DNA of 41,254 bases from Lojkania enalia (GCA_010094045.1 ML986873.1:1-41254), one strand, 5' to 3'; numbered from the stretch's first letter, positions 21,076-32,340 are shown. A program made the numbers and translations. The notes: generated by a model not told the origin, from the letters alone.

Positions 21076-21549
21076 GGGGTTTTAAAACTTTTAGATTTAT
21101 TACGTGCTATAAGTAACTGGGGAAGAGTTTAGAGTCGACGCCTCTGCGAAAGTTATAATGTAAGATTAGGGGTTGACGTGCTTTATAGGAAATTTTGAAA
21201 GCGCGGGTATTAACGTCGACATATCAGCTATACATCAGGTGGTAGTAAAGCCCTAAATATAAAATAGCGTATTATATAGCTTAGTATGTGTCTTAAACTA
21301 AAATATAGCACAGTTGTCACCTTTTAATAGCAGCGCTTTTTCCTTGTTATAGTACTCGTGATGTATCTAAGTGACTTGTAATACCTCCAAGCACCGTATC
21401 AAGTCAGTTCCAACAGTTAACTTGTACGGAGAAATCAAGCGCTGAATCAAATGTCCGACTTCGTATCCCCCAATTCCATATCTTCTTCCGTTACTAACCA
21501 TTTCACCCTCTCCGAGTCACATTCCACGATTCTCTTCTCTCTCGCGCTC
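21076..21549. other. AT-rich intergenic stretch
   Basis: No frame or motif is seen; it includes the 3' flank of the gene at 21550-22906. Confidence 0.4.
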
Positions 21550-22906
21550 CTAATCCTCAAGAAATTCCATAAGATCTTCAACCACCTTTTCTTGAGCAAC
21601 AAAGCGCTTTAATGCTTTAGTAAACTTCTTAACCTGAATTCTCTGCCTCTTGCACCTGCACAGCTGTAATTCCGCTGTCCATGCCTGACTCCTAAACAGC
21701 CCTAAGGCTGCCCTATCTACAAGCACGAGGCTTCCTTTTTCCACGTCTACCCATGTGTTCATAAGATCTCGTGCACAGCCTTCAGGAAGCTCTCCCTCTT
21801 TAGCTACCTTTGAGGAGGCTTCGAGGAGCAGTTCCTCAAACATTAGAACATTCTTGCGTATCGCCATATTCCGGAGGCGCTTCAGGAATGCTATATTGAA
21901 CCAGCGTCGCTGGACAGCCTCCCACTGGTCGTTTAAAAGCTCGGGGTCGTCGGAGTTATCGTAAAAGGTGGCAGCATCCGTCCATGGAACCATTTGGTCT
22001 TCCGCGCTCCGTTTGCCTTTATTCTGGCATGAGGATATCCGACAGGACCCTACCGATCCTCGTTCGACTTCGGCTTCAACTTCGTCATCGCCATCATCAT
22101 CGATAAGAATTGGATTACCTAAGGCGTGTTAGAACATGATTTAGATTGTTGAGCATACCGCATACCTAAGGTTCCGCTAGTCTCGCTTGCAGATGGAGTA
22201 ACAACATCTTTATCCTTGAAAATGACTACGTTATCTAATACGATCGTTAGCAGGAATTATTAGCTTGAATTTAGATCCCTACCATCTAATGTACCATTCG
22301 AGATCTGCTGGCCGTCATCTAGGGTTGGCGCCTCCTCTATATTTCCCTGACCAGCTCTGCTCTCTGCCTTTATGCCGGAATATAGGTCGGCGGCCGTTAC
22401 CATGGGCTCGGAATTGCGCTGAGATGGATCATGCATATTGCATCCGGCCGGATACCTGATCAGCAAAGAGGAGCGTTCCTTATAGGACATTTATGAGGGA
22501 TGCTCTCGCACGTTGTTGAGATCCCGTTGTAAGGATTGTCGAATAGTATATCTTCCCCTCCTGCCGTAACGCTTTCTTTAGCTTCCTCTTTAACTGGTGA
22601 TTCTTGTCGTTTGTCTGACGGTTCCCGAGGTATGTCCACGTCGGCCGATAGAGCAGGCTGCTCCATCTCGTGGCCGGAAACAGTATCAGCAGGGTTTTGG
22701 TCATTGGCTTCAGTAGAGAGCCTTAACGAAGTCGCAGCGGCTGAAAGAGCCTCGTCGCCGGGATTGTTTATAACGGCGGCCTCTACGCACAAAGGCTCAC
22801 CGCTAGAAGGCTGGAGCAGCGGATCTGCCTGAAGGGCTTTGTGTTGATATAGGGCAGACGCTGGACGCTTAGTCCCGGCACGCCTTGTGGATCGCCTCTT
22901 TGGCAT
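21550..22906 (-). CDS. Unrecognised four-exon 401-residue protein
   Basis: Four exons (22906-22512, 22455-22283, 22234-22166, 22118-21550) join in phase across introns of 56, 48 and 47 nt. The last two have textbook branch sites (TGCTAAC, TTCTAAC) and donors GTAGGG and GTATGC; the first (GTGCGA...ATCAG) is less certain. The ATG at 22906 opens a basic N-terminus (MPKRRSTRRAGTKRP), suggesting nuclear location. Residues up to about 250 are polar and disordered, with an acidic patch (LIDDDGDDEVEAEVE). The last 145 residues are a compact helical domain (WEAVQRRWFNIAFLKRLRNMA; RKNVLMFEELLLEASSKV; KKFTKALKRFVAQEKVVEDL). No catalytic signature or known domain is recognised. Four exons kept in one frame imply selection, so it is probably a working gene. 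Confidence 0.75.
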
Positions 22907-24262
22907 GATTCGTAACTAGAGCCGTTGTTCGATAAGAGCCGATGCGTAAGGAGGCGTGAGGAGACAAACCTCTTGCATATGTAGGGCAATGCGGTACACG
23001 TGGAGGTGGGTTATACAATCACTAGATGAGTGGATTGTTGTAGATACGGATGAAGAGGAGGGTAGTAAATCCGGCTTCGATTATGTTAGAGGAGTCTCAA
23101 GGAAAACCTCCGCTCTAAAGGTGGAGTTTTGAAGTGACTGGTAGTTAACCACATGGCAGAGACTTGCAGTCTTATATATCTCCACCCCATCACATGTCCC
23201 TCAGCACTGCCGTCCACGGGCGCTTCGATGCTATGCATCGCCGAACAAGCCAGCGGCTTCTTATCCAATTGAGATCTACCAGACACCTCGCATAACAATC
23301 GAAAGCCTGAAAATGGGCGCAGACCCACCGATACTGCCTTGGTAACGTCTCATATACAGCAGCAATGCCGCCTTTCGGTGCATGCTGCAGCGGAGAGAGC
23401 CATTAGCATTGCTGGAACCGGGGCTAGACTGTCTAGAGGCACATTCTATTGGTCGAGGGAGAGTGATAAAAGCCGCTCATGACATCTGTGCCTCTTGAAT
23501 AGCACACCAATAGGAGGGGGTGTGACATCCATACGCTCTATTCGCGCAGGCCGAGACGAATATGCAGGCATCTAGTCTAATACAAGTCGCTTAGCAGCCT
23601 GCCCAGCTGCACGTACATAACCATCCTGCCATTAATGCCTCACTGAGAACACTTTCGAATCCTGATACTAAGTTGTGCAGGCCTTCCGTCAACGCAATAA
23701 GCTTGTGGGCGGCCGGATCGATAGACTTCGCAGCAGTGTTTGTCTATCAACCCTTTCCTCTATACCTCATCTACTATTCTCATATACGAGGCTACTGCAC
23801 CTACCTCGCAGAATCTGGAGATATCTTCTAGCTCGGAACATTTGAGTGGCATCCGTAGCCAGCATGTACCGCTTTCGAGCCGCCTCTGCCTTTCTCAACT
23901 GCTGGCATTCTTCACTATTATATACGCCTCGACGCCGCGCAGGGGTTTTTATACGGATTTCCATAGTAGCGAACCATGCAGCTATTCTACAACGCCGCCG
24001 TGAATCTATCCGCAGGTTCAGGGTTATCATTAGCACTTTCAATGCTAGGCTCAGGGGTCTTGGGCGTTAGAGGCGCTCATAGCCACTCAACATCCGGGAC
24101 TCCTCCTATTTTAGCGCCTCCGAGCCCCGTTTATGAGTACTTCCCTAGTAATCAGGAGTTGAATAACCCTGATGAACTGCGCCAGGCAGACGGAGGCACC
24201 CGGCATTAGGCATGTAAGAGGGTTAGCTTCTATCCAAACGCTCTATCGCTTGTCTCCCTAAA
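22907..24262. other. Intergenic stretch with unsupported frames
   Basis: Several overlapping frames occur (23086-23328 minus, 23740-24209 on both strands) without clear domain, splice pairs or composition. The first few hundred bases should hold the promoter of the minus-strand gene starting at 22906. Confidence 0.35.
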
Positions 24263-24470
24263 ATGGCGCCCACCCTGTTCATCGGGTTTGTCGATTGCTT
24301 TTTATGTGGATTCCTGCTCAGCCTTTGGTTGACATACCAAGACGTCAAGTCTCATAGAACGAACAGAATAGATTGAATCCCTAGAACGTCTGCTCCCTGG
24401 GATAGAGCCTTAGTTGTTTTCTTTGGCGCTTGTCAAGTATGCTTGTTCATAGTGGTGAGCGAAGCCTCTT
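24263..24470 (+). pseudogene. Decayed paralogue of the downstream membrane protein
   Basis: ATG at 24263 opens a frame reading MAPTLFIGFVDCFLCGFLLS then LWLTYQDVKSHRTNRID, stopped by TGA at 24374-24376. After the stop the frame continues coding-like (APWDRALVVFFGACQVCLFIVV). The first 37 residues align with the start of the intact protein at 25007 (MADSLLISALVFFLTGLLLS, then ALVTYRDYRAIKHID). The second part matches its following membrane segment (QWQWVLLGFGLIQISFF) only in hydrophobic pattern. The stop could be CGA-to-TGA. It is a tandem duplicate 750 bases upstream that has lost function. Confidence 0.6.
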
Positions 24471-25006
24471 ACCAACACGGCAAGCTTGGGGCTACTTCCG
24501 TCTTGTCCATGCAGCTCCTGTGCCCACCAGGGGATTCCTGTAGCCTACGAGCCGCCTCTGAGTCTCCCACCCCCTGAAACCCGCCAATACGCCTCGCTCC
24601 TAGTGCTGGAGCACTTATGCGGGTGTGTCGATGACGAACCACGCAGCACTTCAAACCGCTAAGGGAATACTTCCACTCCATCTGCAGCTACAGGGTTATT
24701 CACGACAGTCAGCCCAAGGTGCTACGGAGATATTGCCTGGCGCGTATCTGTAGCGGTTAGTGAACATCAGTGACGATGTCATTGGCTGTACGAGAGGCGT
24801 CTTCCCATTTGAAAAAGCCTTATCACGCAATGTGGACCGCGGCCAACGATGCCGTCTTGTCCCCCCGGTTTATGTTGTGCCATCCATAGCCACTGCGCCT
24901 CACGAGCCTAGATGTAGAACAGTTAAAGCCGCCGGTGGGCGCATAGATGGGTTCTGGGTTAACATTCTCTCCACCTCCAGCAGGCAGAACATTACTCGCA
25001 TTTCCT

Positions 25007-25926
25007 ATGGCTGACAGTCTCCTTATTTCTGCCCTGGTTTTCTTCCTTACTGGGCTGTTGCTCAGCGCTTTGGTTACCTATCGCGACTATCGGGCTATCA
25101 AGCATATCGACTATGTCATAAAGCAGTGGCAGTGGGTTCTACTGGGTTTTGGTCTTATTCAGATTAGCTTCTTTTCATTCGGGATCGGATCAGTTGTCTT
25201 CACTATGTTTACGGAGCACCACCTCGACCGTATAGAGCCGGCTATTTTATGGACATTCCAGTTTACCTTATGGACAAATGTAAGATCTATAGAGGTCCCT
25301 ATTAGCAGTACTAATATTCTAGACTACCCGCCTTCTCCAACCCATCCCCTCAAGCACTTGGTCAAAGCTTGTGGGATATATAATACTTATACTATCTACT
25401 ATACTTACCGGCGTCGTATTTTTTATGCTGTAGGGACAGCGCTGACTGAATATACACTTGCTTACTAGAAACAGACACGGAATTGTCGTAGCGATATATG
25501 AACTGGTGCTTCTTATCCTAATCTCTACTGGATCTGCTTTCATGGTTATGCTTTCGTTCCGTGAACTTCGTAGACATCAAGGATCCGGAGGTACCCCAAA
25601 CCGGAGGATAAGAGCATTTTTCATAATATGCATTGCTACCAACGCGATTGCCGCAGCAATTACCTATATTAGCGGTGTGATCCTGATCATTATTCTTCTA
25701 GTATATAAAGAAGCGAACTTTCGCCATCGCACGAAGATTATGTTGGTATGCTAGCCGCCTCCTCTAGATTCAATACACTGATGATGTACAGATATGTTCG
25801 TCAGCACAGGTTCTCTGTACCTCCTGCTTCATTCTTTCTGCTACTGAGCGCTGGGTTAGCCGTCTCGCTTTGAGGAGTGAAACGTCATTCGAACTGGGAA
25901 GAATGAGGCCGCGGACAACGGGATGA
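25007..25926 (+). CDS. Multi-spanning membrane protein, family unknown
   Basis: Exons 25007-25279, 25323-25429, 25469-25745 and 25792-25926 join in phase to 263 residues. Introns are 43, 39 and 46 nt (donors GTAAGA, GTAGGG, GTATGC). The 39-nt one is unusually short and the last one is tentative: without it the protein ends at 25754. Hydrophobic segments are LLISALVFFLTGLLLSALV, WVLLGFGLIQISFFSFGIG, ILWTFQFTLW, LVGYIILILSTILTGVVFFM, ELVLLILISTGSAFMVML, FFIICIATNAIAAAITYISG and VILIIILLVY, giving about five to seven passes with short loops. The layout is like fungal integral membrane proteins of unknown function. A decayed paralogue lies just upstream, indicating tandem duplication. An upstream in-frame ATG at 24947 gives an unlikely extension. 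Confidence 0.65.
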
Positions 25927-27522
25927 AAGGCTATAGGTGTCTTTTCAGCGATAGGTGAGAGGCTTTTTTGATAACGGCATAACTTTTCTGTGAGCATCAC
26001 TTTGTAGCGCGTGGACCAGGGGCTGGAATGCGTTATGTAATTATTCAGGGATTAATCACGTGATGCATTTCTCCATTTGATACGGCTGAGAACATCCTCA
26101 TCATGCATCGCGGTACGCTCGTCCCTCTACTCAATGACACCTAATAGGTAAGGCGGATGGGTTTCGATGTTGATAGTAGTTGCTGAACCATCCAACTGTA
26201 ATCAGTCACTCTCTACCACATCCCACTAAAGCGGCTGGATTTAGCCATCAGGTCCACCGTTTGCATTCGTTAACGCTATGTAGATATCCTCTCGCCCTGG
26301 CCTATTCTCTCCCTTACTGCATTCACTGGGCCCGAGCCTCCCACCTAGTCCATTCGCGGCCTTGCCCTTGCGCAGCTATTGGATCTTGCTTTGTGGCAGT
26401 ATCCTGATGCGCCGGCGGCACTAAGATTTGTCTTAGAGCGGCGTATTTTCCGTCACATGCACTATTTGGAAACCATCTTGCCATTTAGAGTTGCCGGCGA
26501 TCCAAGCAGCGCCTGCTTCAACCAGAGTAGACACGGGATAGCGCTCGATCGAGGTAATAGTCTAGGAGACCGGAGGTATAACTGAGAACATTCTGATCTA
26601 TAGATAGCCCTAGGTGCCTCTAGCATAACATCAGGGGGTAGCTTGAATCTCATTGCCGCCGAAGCTACCGCTTAGCTCTCAGAGCTCCCAGACAAGGGGA
26701 TTTGTCTGGTCAAAGGCACGCTCGGCGTCCGTCACCACCCTGCATTTCATGCCTCACCTGGCCGCAAAAGGAATAGAAGCGACTGGAGCTACCTCAAGTC
26801 GCCCCTGCCCTTCCACTCCTGGCGTCAAAACCCTCAACCTAGGCACCAAGAGGTTTCATGTAGATATCCTGATAACAAACCACACAAGCGTCCCTAACCA
26901 CTAATAGAAAGGCGTCGTCAGTCCATCTGTAGCTAACGTGTCATTACCAACACGTGTAAGACTAGGCTCAAGGATCACGGCTATGGGTGCTCGGCGGTTA
27001 GTCTCTCATTTTCACTGCCTTCCAGCGTGGCGAAGTACTTGGACTGCCCATATCTAAGATTCATTGGATATAGTGTCCCCTCGACGGTGACCTATAAATA
27101 ACATAGGGATATACTGCCTCCATTAGATGCTTGGATACCTGCCTGGAGCATCAGAATAGTTGGCCCGCATAAACCAATTGGTCAGAAGTAAAGAGCTACC
27201 CTACGTATTATGCCATTAACATGCGGTGTGGCACACAGTTGTGTCTGCCTAAAATCCTAGAAATCGAATTCCATTGGTTGAAGATACTCCCTGTGAGGGG
27301 ATATTGGCTCTAGTAAGAAGATTGGGGGTGGCTGAGGCTGGTGGACGTATGACTGGGGTACGAATATATAATCCTCTAGTTCCCCCGTTACGATCGGACT
27401 ACAAGCCGGGACACGTATTTGCTTAACCCAAATGGCAGGAGCTTCACTTAAGCCAGCCAATATTATTAGGTAAGGCCTCTTTTTCCTTCTATCCTTATTA
27501 TTCACTCTTCTTTATTCTTTAA
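25927..27522. other. Intergenic stretch without supported gene
   Basis: Short frames at 26180-26585 and 26653-26904 on the plus strand and 27257-27505 on the minus strand (GTG start) have no domain or splice support. The last part may include the missing 5' exons of the pseudogene that follows. Confidence 0.35.
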
Positions 27523-28293
27523 ATCTTTAACAACCCCCTACAAATTTCGATTCTAATTCTATATAGGGTTGGAGAGAGACTTGTACGCAGAGAGGAAGAT
27601 AAGATATCTGGAACCATCTTAGTCAAATGGGTTCCAGGCACAGAGCACCGATCGAATCCTGAAACTAGGGGAAGTGCTTCGATTAGGAAAGAATCCGAAG
27701 CTCTACCTGGATATAGTAATATTAGAGAAACTCTGCATAATCTCGGGTGGAACATAGCATCAGCACCTGGTTGGACTACAGCTCTACAGACCGCTGAGCA
27801 TTCTCTACGTATACCCCAATATTATCCCAGTAGAACGCCTTCCTTGAATCCTGGCAACCATCATCTTCGGAAGCAATACCAAAATGAACTCTCCTGGGTT
27901 TATGGAACAAAAAAACCCCCTGAAAGAACCATTGAATCTATTTCCTTCCAAGCTCGAGTCTGCAAGGGTTGCTTTTAAGTGGTTGGAAAGTTCTGGGACC
28001 AGAGGCTTTTACCTTGGGATATATTGGCAATTACTCAAAACGCATCAAGCCTGCCAGCAAGGATGATCCATTCTCTTAATGGAGATTCTGTACACGTCGA
28101 ATGGAATCTCTATCGGAGGGCATCAGATGCAATTCAACGCCCAGTATATGTAGTTTAGCGTGCTGAATGGTTGAGTTTAGGACAGGTCTGGGGTTATGAC
28201 AATCTGTTGATGTTTGGAAAGGCTCTGATTTCATTGTTGTTTCTGATATGTTTAGTTCTTCTAATTTTTGTACTAGATATTACGGGGGTATAG
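27523..28293 (+). pseudogene. Membrane-protein gene with two nonsense codons
   Basis: One frame is coding-like for about 770 bases from 27523 to TAG at 28291, broken only by TAA at 27976-27978 and TAG at 28156-28158. Both are one C-to-T step from a Gln codon, as RIP would produce. Readable parts include a start-less N-terminus (QISILILYRVGERL), charged regions, a Trp-rich middle (NLGWNIASAPGWTTAL), a Cys pair (RVCKGCF), PVYVV before the second stop, and a C-terminal transmembrane segment (ALISLLFLICLVLLIFVL). The pattern suggests a membrane protein with a soluble domain. Family not established. Upstream exons probably exist or are lost. Confidence 0.5.
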
Positions 28294-28479
28294 GTTTTAT
28301 AGCAATATATTTGAGTGTGTCTTCTTATAGACCTACTATCCTTCTACTAATATGACTCTAATTCTCCTCTTGTCCTGTAACGCATCCTTCTAATGAGCCA
28401 GATCAACAAGTCAAGAGCGATGATAGCTAGAAAAATTATCCCTGATACAACGACCCTGTTTACACTCTTCGGCTTCTTA

Positions 28480-28795
28480 ATATCCTAGAAGTCTATTATT
28501 GATGCGATCTTTGTGACAATTAGTAATTCTTAGACAGAACGAATATTTATAAGCTACTAAATCCGACCTTCGAAGACCTTTTCCCGGACCCAGTAAACCA
28601 GCCGCAAAGCCCGAGTTTTTATGACGAATGTTGGGGAACGAGAAACCAGTCAAGTACTGAGCTCTTTCCACTAGACTGGTCTCCAACGACCACAAGTTGA
28701 GGCAGAGCAATAAACTTGACGTTAAGTTCGCGCAGCTTGTCGATTTTGTTTAGCAGAGCCTGGTTTGCCAAGCCTGATACGCTACGGAGTACCAT
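28480..28795 (-). pseudogene. Truncated dynamin-type GTPase fragment
   Basis: From ATG at 28795 the minus strand reads GLANQALLNKIDKLRELNVK, then LPQLVVVGDQSSGKSSVL. This is the N-terminal helix and P-loop (G1, GDQSSGKS) of dynamin/Vps1/Mx-like large GTPases. Directly after SSVL the frame shifts: the other frame continues LTGFSFPNIRHKNSGFAAG and LRRSDLVAYKYSFCLRIT, matching the region that follows the P-loop in the family (LTGFSFPR...FATQIRLRR). The shift point lacks a few bases relative to the family (EG before LTG). Nothing of the DxPG or later GTPase motifs, middle domain or effector domain is present, so only about a tenth of a dynamin gene remains. Confidence 0.75.
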
Positions 28796-28810
28796 GTCAA
28801 GCTTACTAAA

Positions 28811-29361
28811 TTGAGGGAGTTATCTTCCTGGATAACTGTGAGGCAGCCAGCAGTATATATCTATCATCGCGAAATTTTGCGCGCAGGGAGCTCTAGACAC
28901 GCCAAGTACCTAAGAAGGCTGTTTACGCGTAGCACACAGCACACAGCACACGTATATAAGCAATCAACGTGAGTAAGCCCGAAGTCAGTATTTGCGGGAC
29001 CTTGAATTATTGATTTACAAAGCAATCGAAACCCCATAGAAGATTCTCAGGCTTCCGGTCCAGCTACGGACCTGCGAGTCCATAGGTGTGGGTGAGGAGG
29101 ACTTTGCGTTTAGTAGCCGTCGATGGCGACCTGGATGCAGAATGAAACACACAATCCAATCCATGGCGCTATTGTCACCTATCCTTTGTTACTCTGTACG
29201 TGTGTTTTTTATAGGTAGTGTAAGCCCAAGTCACATGTATGCCACTAACTACGTGAAGCATTAGCCTAGTTTACTAGATCCAACCGTCGGGGGGTAACAA
29301 TAACGAAGACTAGGTCCCTCGCAAACAATGAGACCTTCTATATATGGTAGTTAATTCTATA
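28811..29361. other. Intergenic stretch left of the recombinase gene
   Basis: No gene seen. It holds a short CACACAG-type repeat (about 28931-28950) and the 3' flank of the recombinase gene. Confidence 0.4.
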
Positions 29362-32027
29362 TTAATGACAAACTCTATGTTTGTCAAGTGCATGCCTCAT
29401 AAAATGTTCTATCCCATCCAACTTAACAGAACAGGCAGGATGACGGCATTCAAACTCGCCCTGGTACTCAAGGTCCTTGAAATGCGTCTTGACATGCTTC
29501 TTTAGGACATCCTTCCGCGGTATATAACGCATCCGCCATTCGTATGAGAATTCCTCATTGCCTATACAGAGAAGGCATACTGGATATGGGAGTATCATTG
29601 GGTACGGATGCTGCGATCGCACCTCGATCACTTCTTCGCCCTCAAGTGTAGGCTCCTGTTTCACGCTGTAGCTTAGACTTGTCGGGTTAATTAGATAGCC
29701 ATCCATCTTCTTCTTGCGATTTATCGAGGAAGATAGCGCATCGGCTTCTACACAGTTTATCTTTCGTTTGAGCGCTTTTGGGCGGCGAGTCTCTTGCAGA
29801 TGGCATAGTCGAGCTAATGTGCGGACAAATTTGGCGCGAGCTCGGTCATCCTCAAGAGGCTTGAAAAGCATGCCGGCTATGATTGCCCGCTCTCGAAGTT
29901 CGAATTCCGCAGTTGGCAGGGTTAGAACATCGTTCGAGGCCTTCCCACTGAGCTGCCTGGCAATTTCGATCGTATCGACGGAGTCGTGAAATGTACGGAT
30001 TGCATCATCTAATCGTGCTCGGTGTAGTTTTTGATAAGTGCTGCTAATCTCTTTATTCGCCTCCTCATATTTCTTGTAAAGGGCGGTCCCTTTAGCCTCA
30101 ACGAGTGGATAGAAGCCTTGGTCATATAAGCCCTTCTTGTACTTCTCCCGCTCCTGGCGAAGGGTTGTAAGCAGCGGGTTGTTCCGGACCTCTTCTTGTT
30201 GCTCGTTACTAAGTTCTACAGGTGCGCGCCGGTCTCGTGATAAGCCCATGCTCGCAACAGACCGGATCAGTTCTTCCTCAGAGGGCGTTCCGAAATAGAT
30301 AGACTGAAAGTCGCGCGCAATATGCGTCGGCGTGTAGTATCTTTCGTATGTGTCCCCGGTATGGCCCATGGTCTGGTTCCGGTCCGCAGAGGTGAGTGCG
30401 CCTGTTGCCTTCCATCAGCGCCAGCACTACGAGGTCAGGAACACCCCTAGCAAACCTTACTTACTATTGAGGTTGTTACCAGAAGCCCGCCGCAGCTGGT
30501 AGAGCTCCAAAGCTGCTTCGAATCCCGCAACACGTCCTAAGCGTATAAACATGTCCCGATATTTCCAGTACGGGAACGCCTTGCCAGTCAGGATACGACC
30601 TCCCTCAGTTGTACTTTGGACATCACAGAAAAAGGGTTTGTCTAGTACGCCCTTCTTCCATTTGATGCGAAGCACATTGCGTTCTGCTGGTATAATAAGG
30701 TTCAATATCTGCTGCACGCTTATAAAGTCGTCTTTAAATGCGTCCTGCCCAGTACCAATGCCTAGCATATGGGAGACAATACAGAAAGCAGGCAGTCCTT
30801 CCAGATGGAACGTGAACTTTTTCCTACAAGGCAACATTAGTGATGTGAGGCATAGTCCCCTTGCGCTGCGTGACGTACGGCGTCCCATCCTTTTCCTTGT
30901 TCTTGACGTGCTCTAAGTTTATATTCGCCACAATAGTGCTCTTTTTAGGGTCGTCAAGGCTCCGAACCTTCATAAGAGCCACGTCCTTAAAGCAGAGCGC
31001 TTTATTGCTACCCTTATTACTCGCACTTTCTACAAGTGCCCCCGGCCGTGTAGCGGTAGCTGCACTCAGGAGGAGAAGGAGCGAAATCTGCACCCGAATA
31101 AAGCCATGAAGAGGCTTAGTATCATCGACCCAAAGCGCGTGAAGGATAGCATAAAGGTCCTGTACAAACATCGCAAGCTTTTCCTTCTTAGTTTTATCTA
31201 GACCGAGACCTAGCATCCACTTTTCTAATAATTAGTTTTAGGCTTATATATATATATGGTTTATTATAATAACATACATTACGAACATCTTTCAGAATTT
31301 CATTCCTCATTGCATAACATGTAACATGGTGATAGTACATACTAATCCGTTTCCAGTATGCTTCTATAGCACTCTCCTTTCTAATTCGGGAATTCTGTAT
31401 ACGCCAGAGGAGATATGATTTAAAAACTGCTGCCTCGCATCTGCGTAGTTGTTCCTCTGGAGATAGCTTTGTCTGATTCTGGAGCTTGCGGCAGTACCTA
31501 GCATACTGTAGTTAGCTGTTTGTAGCAATTGGAATGGAGCATTAAGCAGAACTTTAATCTTACTTATTCCAGAACTTGCTTTCTGTCATCCACAACTCAG
31601 TAGTTCGGGTAGTATGTCTTGGTTTAGCTGGACCATCCTCCCTAAATCGAGCAATGTCCCTCATTATTGCTTCAGCCTCAGAATCTGGCTCTACATCTAG
31701 CTCCCTATCTGAGATAAGGGCAGAATCTAAAGACTCGTTGGCATCTCCAGAACCTTGAGAATCTCTTACATCTAACTCGGTATCTGTATCCAACTTTAAG
31801 TACATATCTGGATCTGAGTCTAAATCTAGGTCGAAGCTTGAGTTTACATTTAATAAGGGCGACGCAGGAGAGGAGAGTGGAGGAAGGGATAGGGATAAGT
31901 CTTGACGGAGAACGGCGGCCGAAGTGGCGGGGATGCAGCTGTATTTCCCCTTCGTTATCCTGATAGAAGAAGCTTTAGCTGAAGCGCTCGTGCCTTTAAA
32001 CATTTTGTAACGGCGGCGTCGAGCCAT
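29362..32027 (-). CDS. DUF3435 tyrosine recombinase, Starship 'captain' type
   Basis: Five exons (32027-31564, 31497-31278, 31219-30879, 30823-30465, 30401-29362) join in phase across introns of 66, 58, 55 and 63 nt (donors GTAAGA, GTATGT, GTACGT, GTAAGT), giving 807 residues. The N-terminal 120 residues are low-complexity and acidic. A helical core-binding region follows (ELWMTESKFWNKYCRKL; SPEEQLRRCEAAVFKSYLLW; AIEAYWKRISMYYHH). Catalytic-type boxes of the DUF3435 family are R286 in TATRPGAL, R453/R454 in YQLRRASGN, and the tyrosine box NQTMGHTGDTYERYY (about 470-484, candidate nucleophiles Y480, Y483 and Y484). The C-terminus carries two zinc-finger-like units: C737/C740/H764/H768 and C780/C785/H794/H798. 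The family cuts and rejoins DNA to move Starship elements. No stop or frameshift is seen, so the gene looks intact. It is transcribed leftwards, away from the RIP-degraded nest. Confidence 0.93.
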
Positions 32028-32340
32028 AGTAAATAATAGTTAGGAGGAATATAGATCTATGTTAGGATCGGTTGTAGAAAGGGCTGGACACGGCGGGGGT
32101 GCGAACGAGTGGGCTCTTTAAATAGGCGCTGACTATCGTAGCATCGAAGGGTGTACTATATTTAACCTATCGAAGCGCTCGCGGGCGTGCTTAACCTCAG
32201 AAAAGCGGCAGGGGATATGACTAGGGGGCTTCTCAAGCGAGCAGGGCTGCCTTTAAAGCAGCGAGCAGTCTGAGGTTAAGCGAGGTGGAAACGCCTCCAA
32301 AAGCGGCGGTAAAAGGCCTCTAGAAACGGATGCAATTCCA
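32028..32340. promoter_or_regulatory. Captain upstream region with inverted repeats
   Basis: GC-richer sequence between the recombinase start and the TA-rich transposon nest. It contains a perfect 12-base inverted repeat: GCTTAACCTCAG at 32189-32200 and CTGAGGTTAAGC at 32270-32281. Between the arms is a near-palindrome CTGCCTTTAAAGCAG (about 32247-32261). A TTTAAATAG element lies near 32116. In Starships the element end and recombinase binding sites are expected just upstream of the captain, so this region is the candidate 5' end. No boundary or target duplication can be proven from one copy. Confidence 0.4.

Noticed and set aside
24947..25006. Upstream ATG extending the membrane protein by 20 residues
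   Set aside because: The paralogue at 24263 starts at the position matching 25007, and the extension is Pro-rich without similarity.
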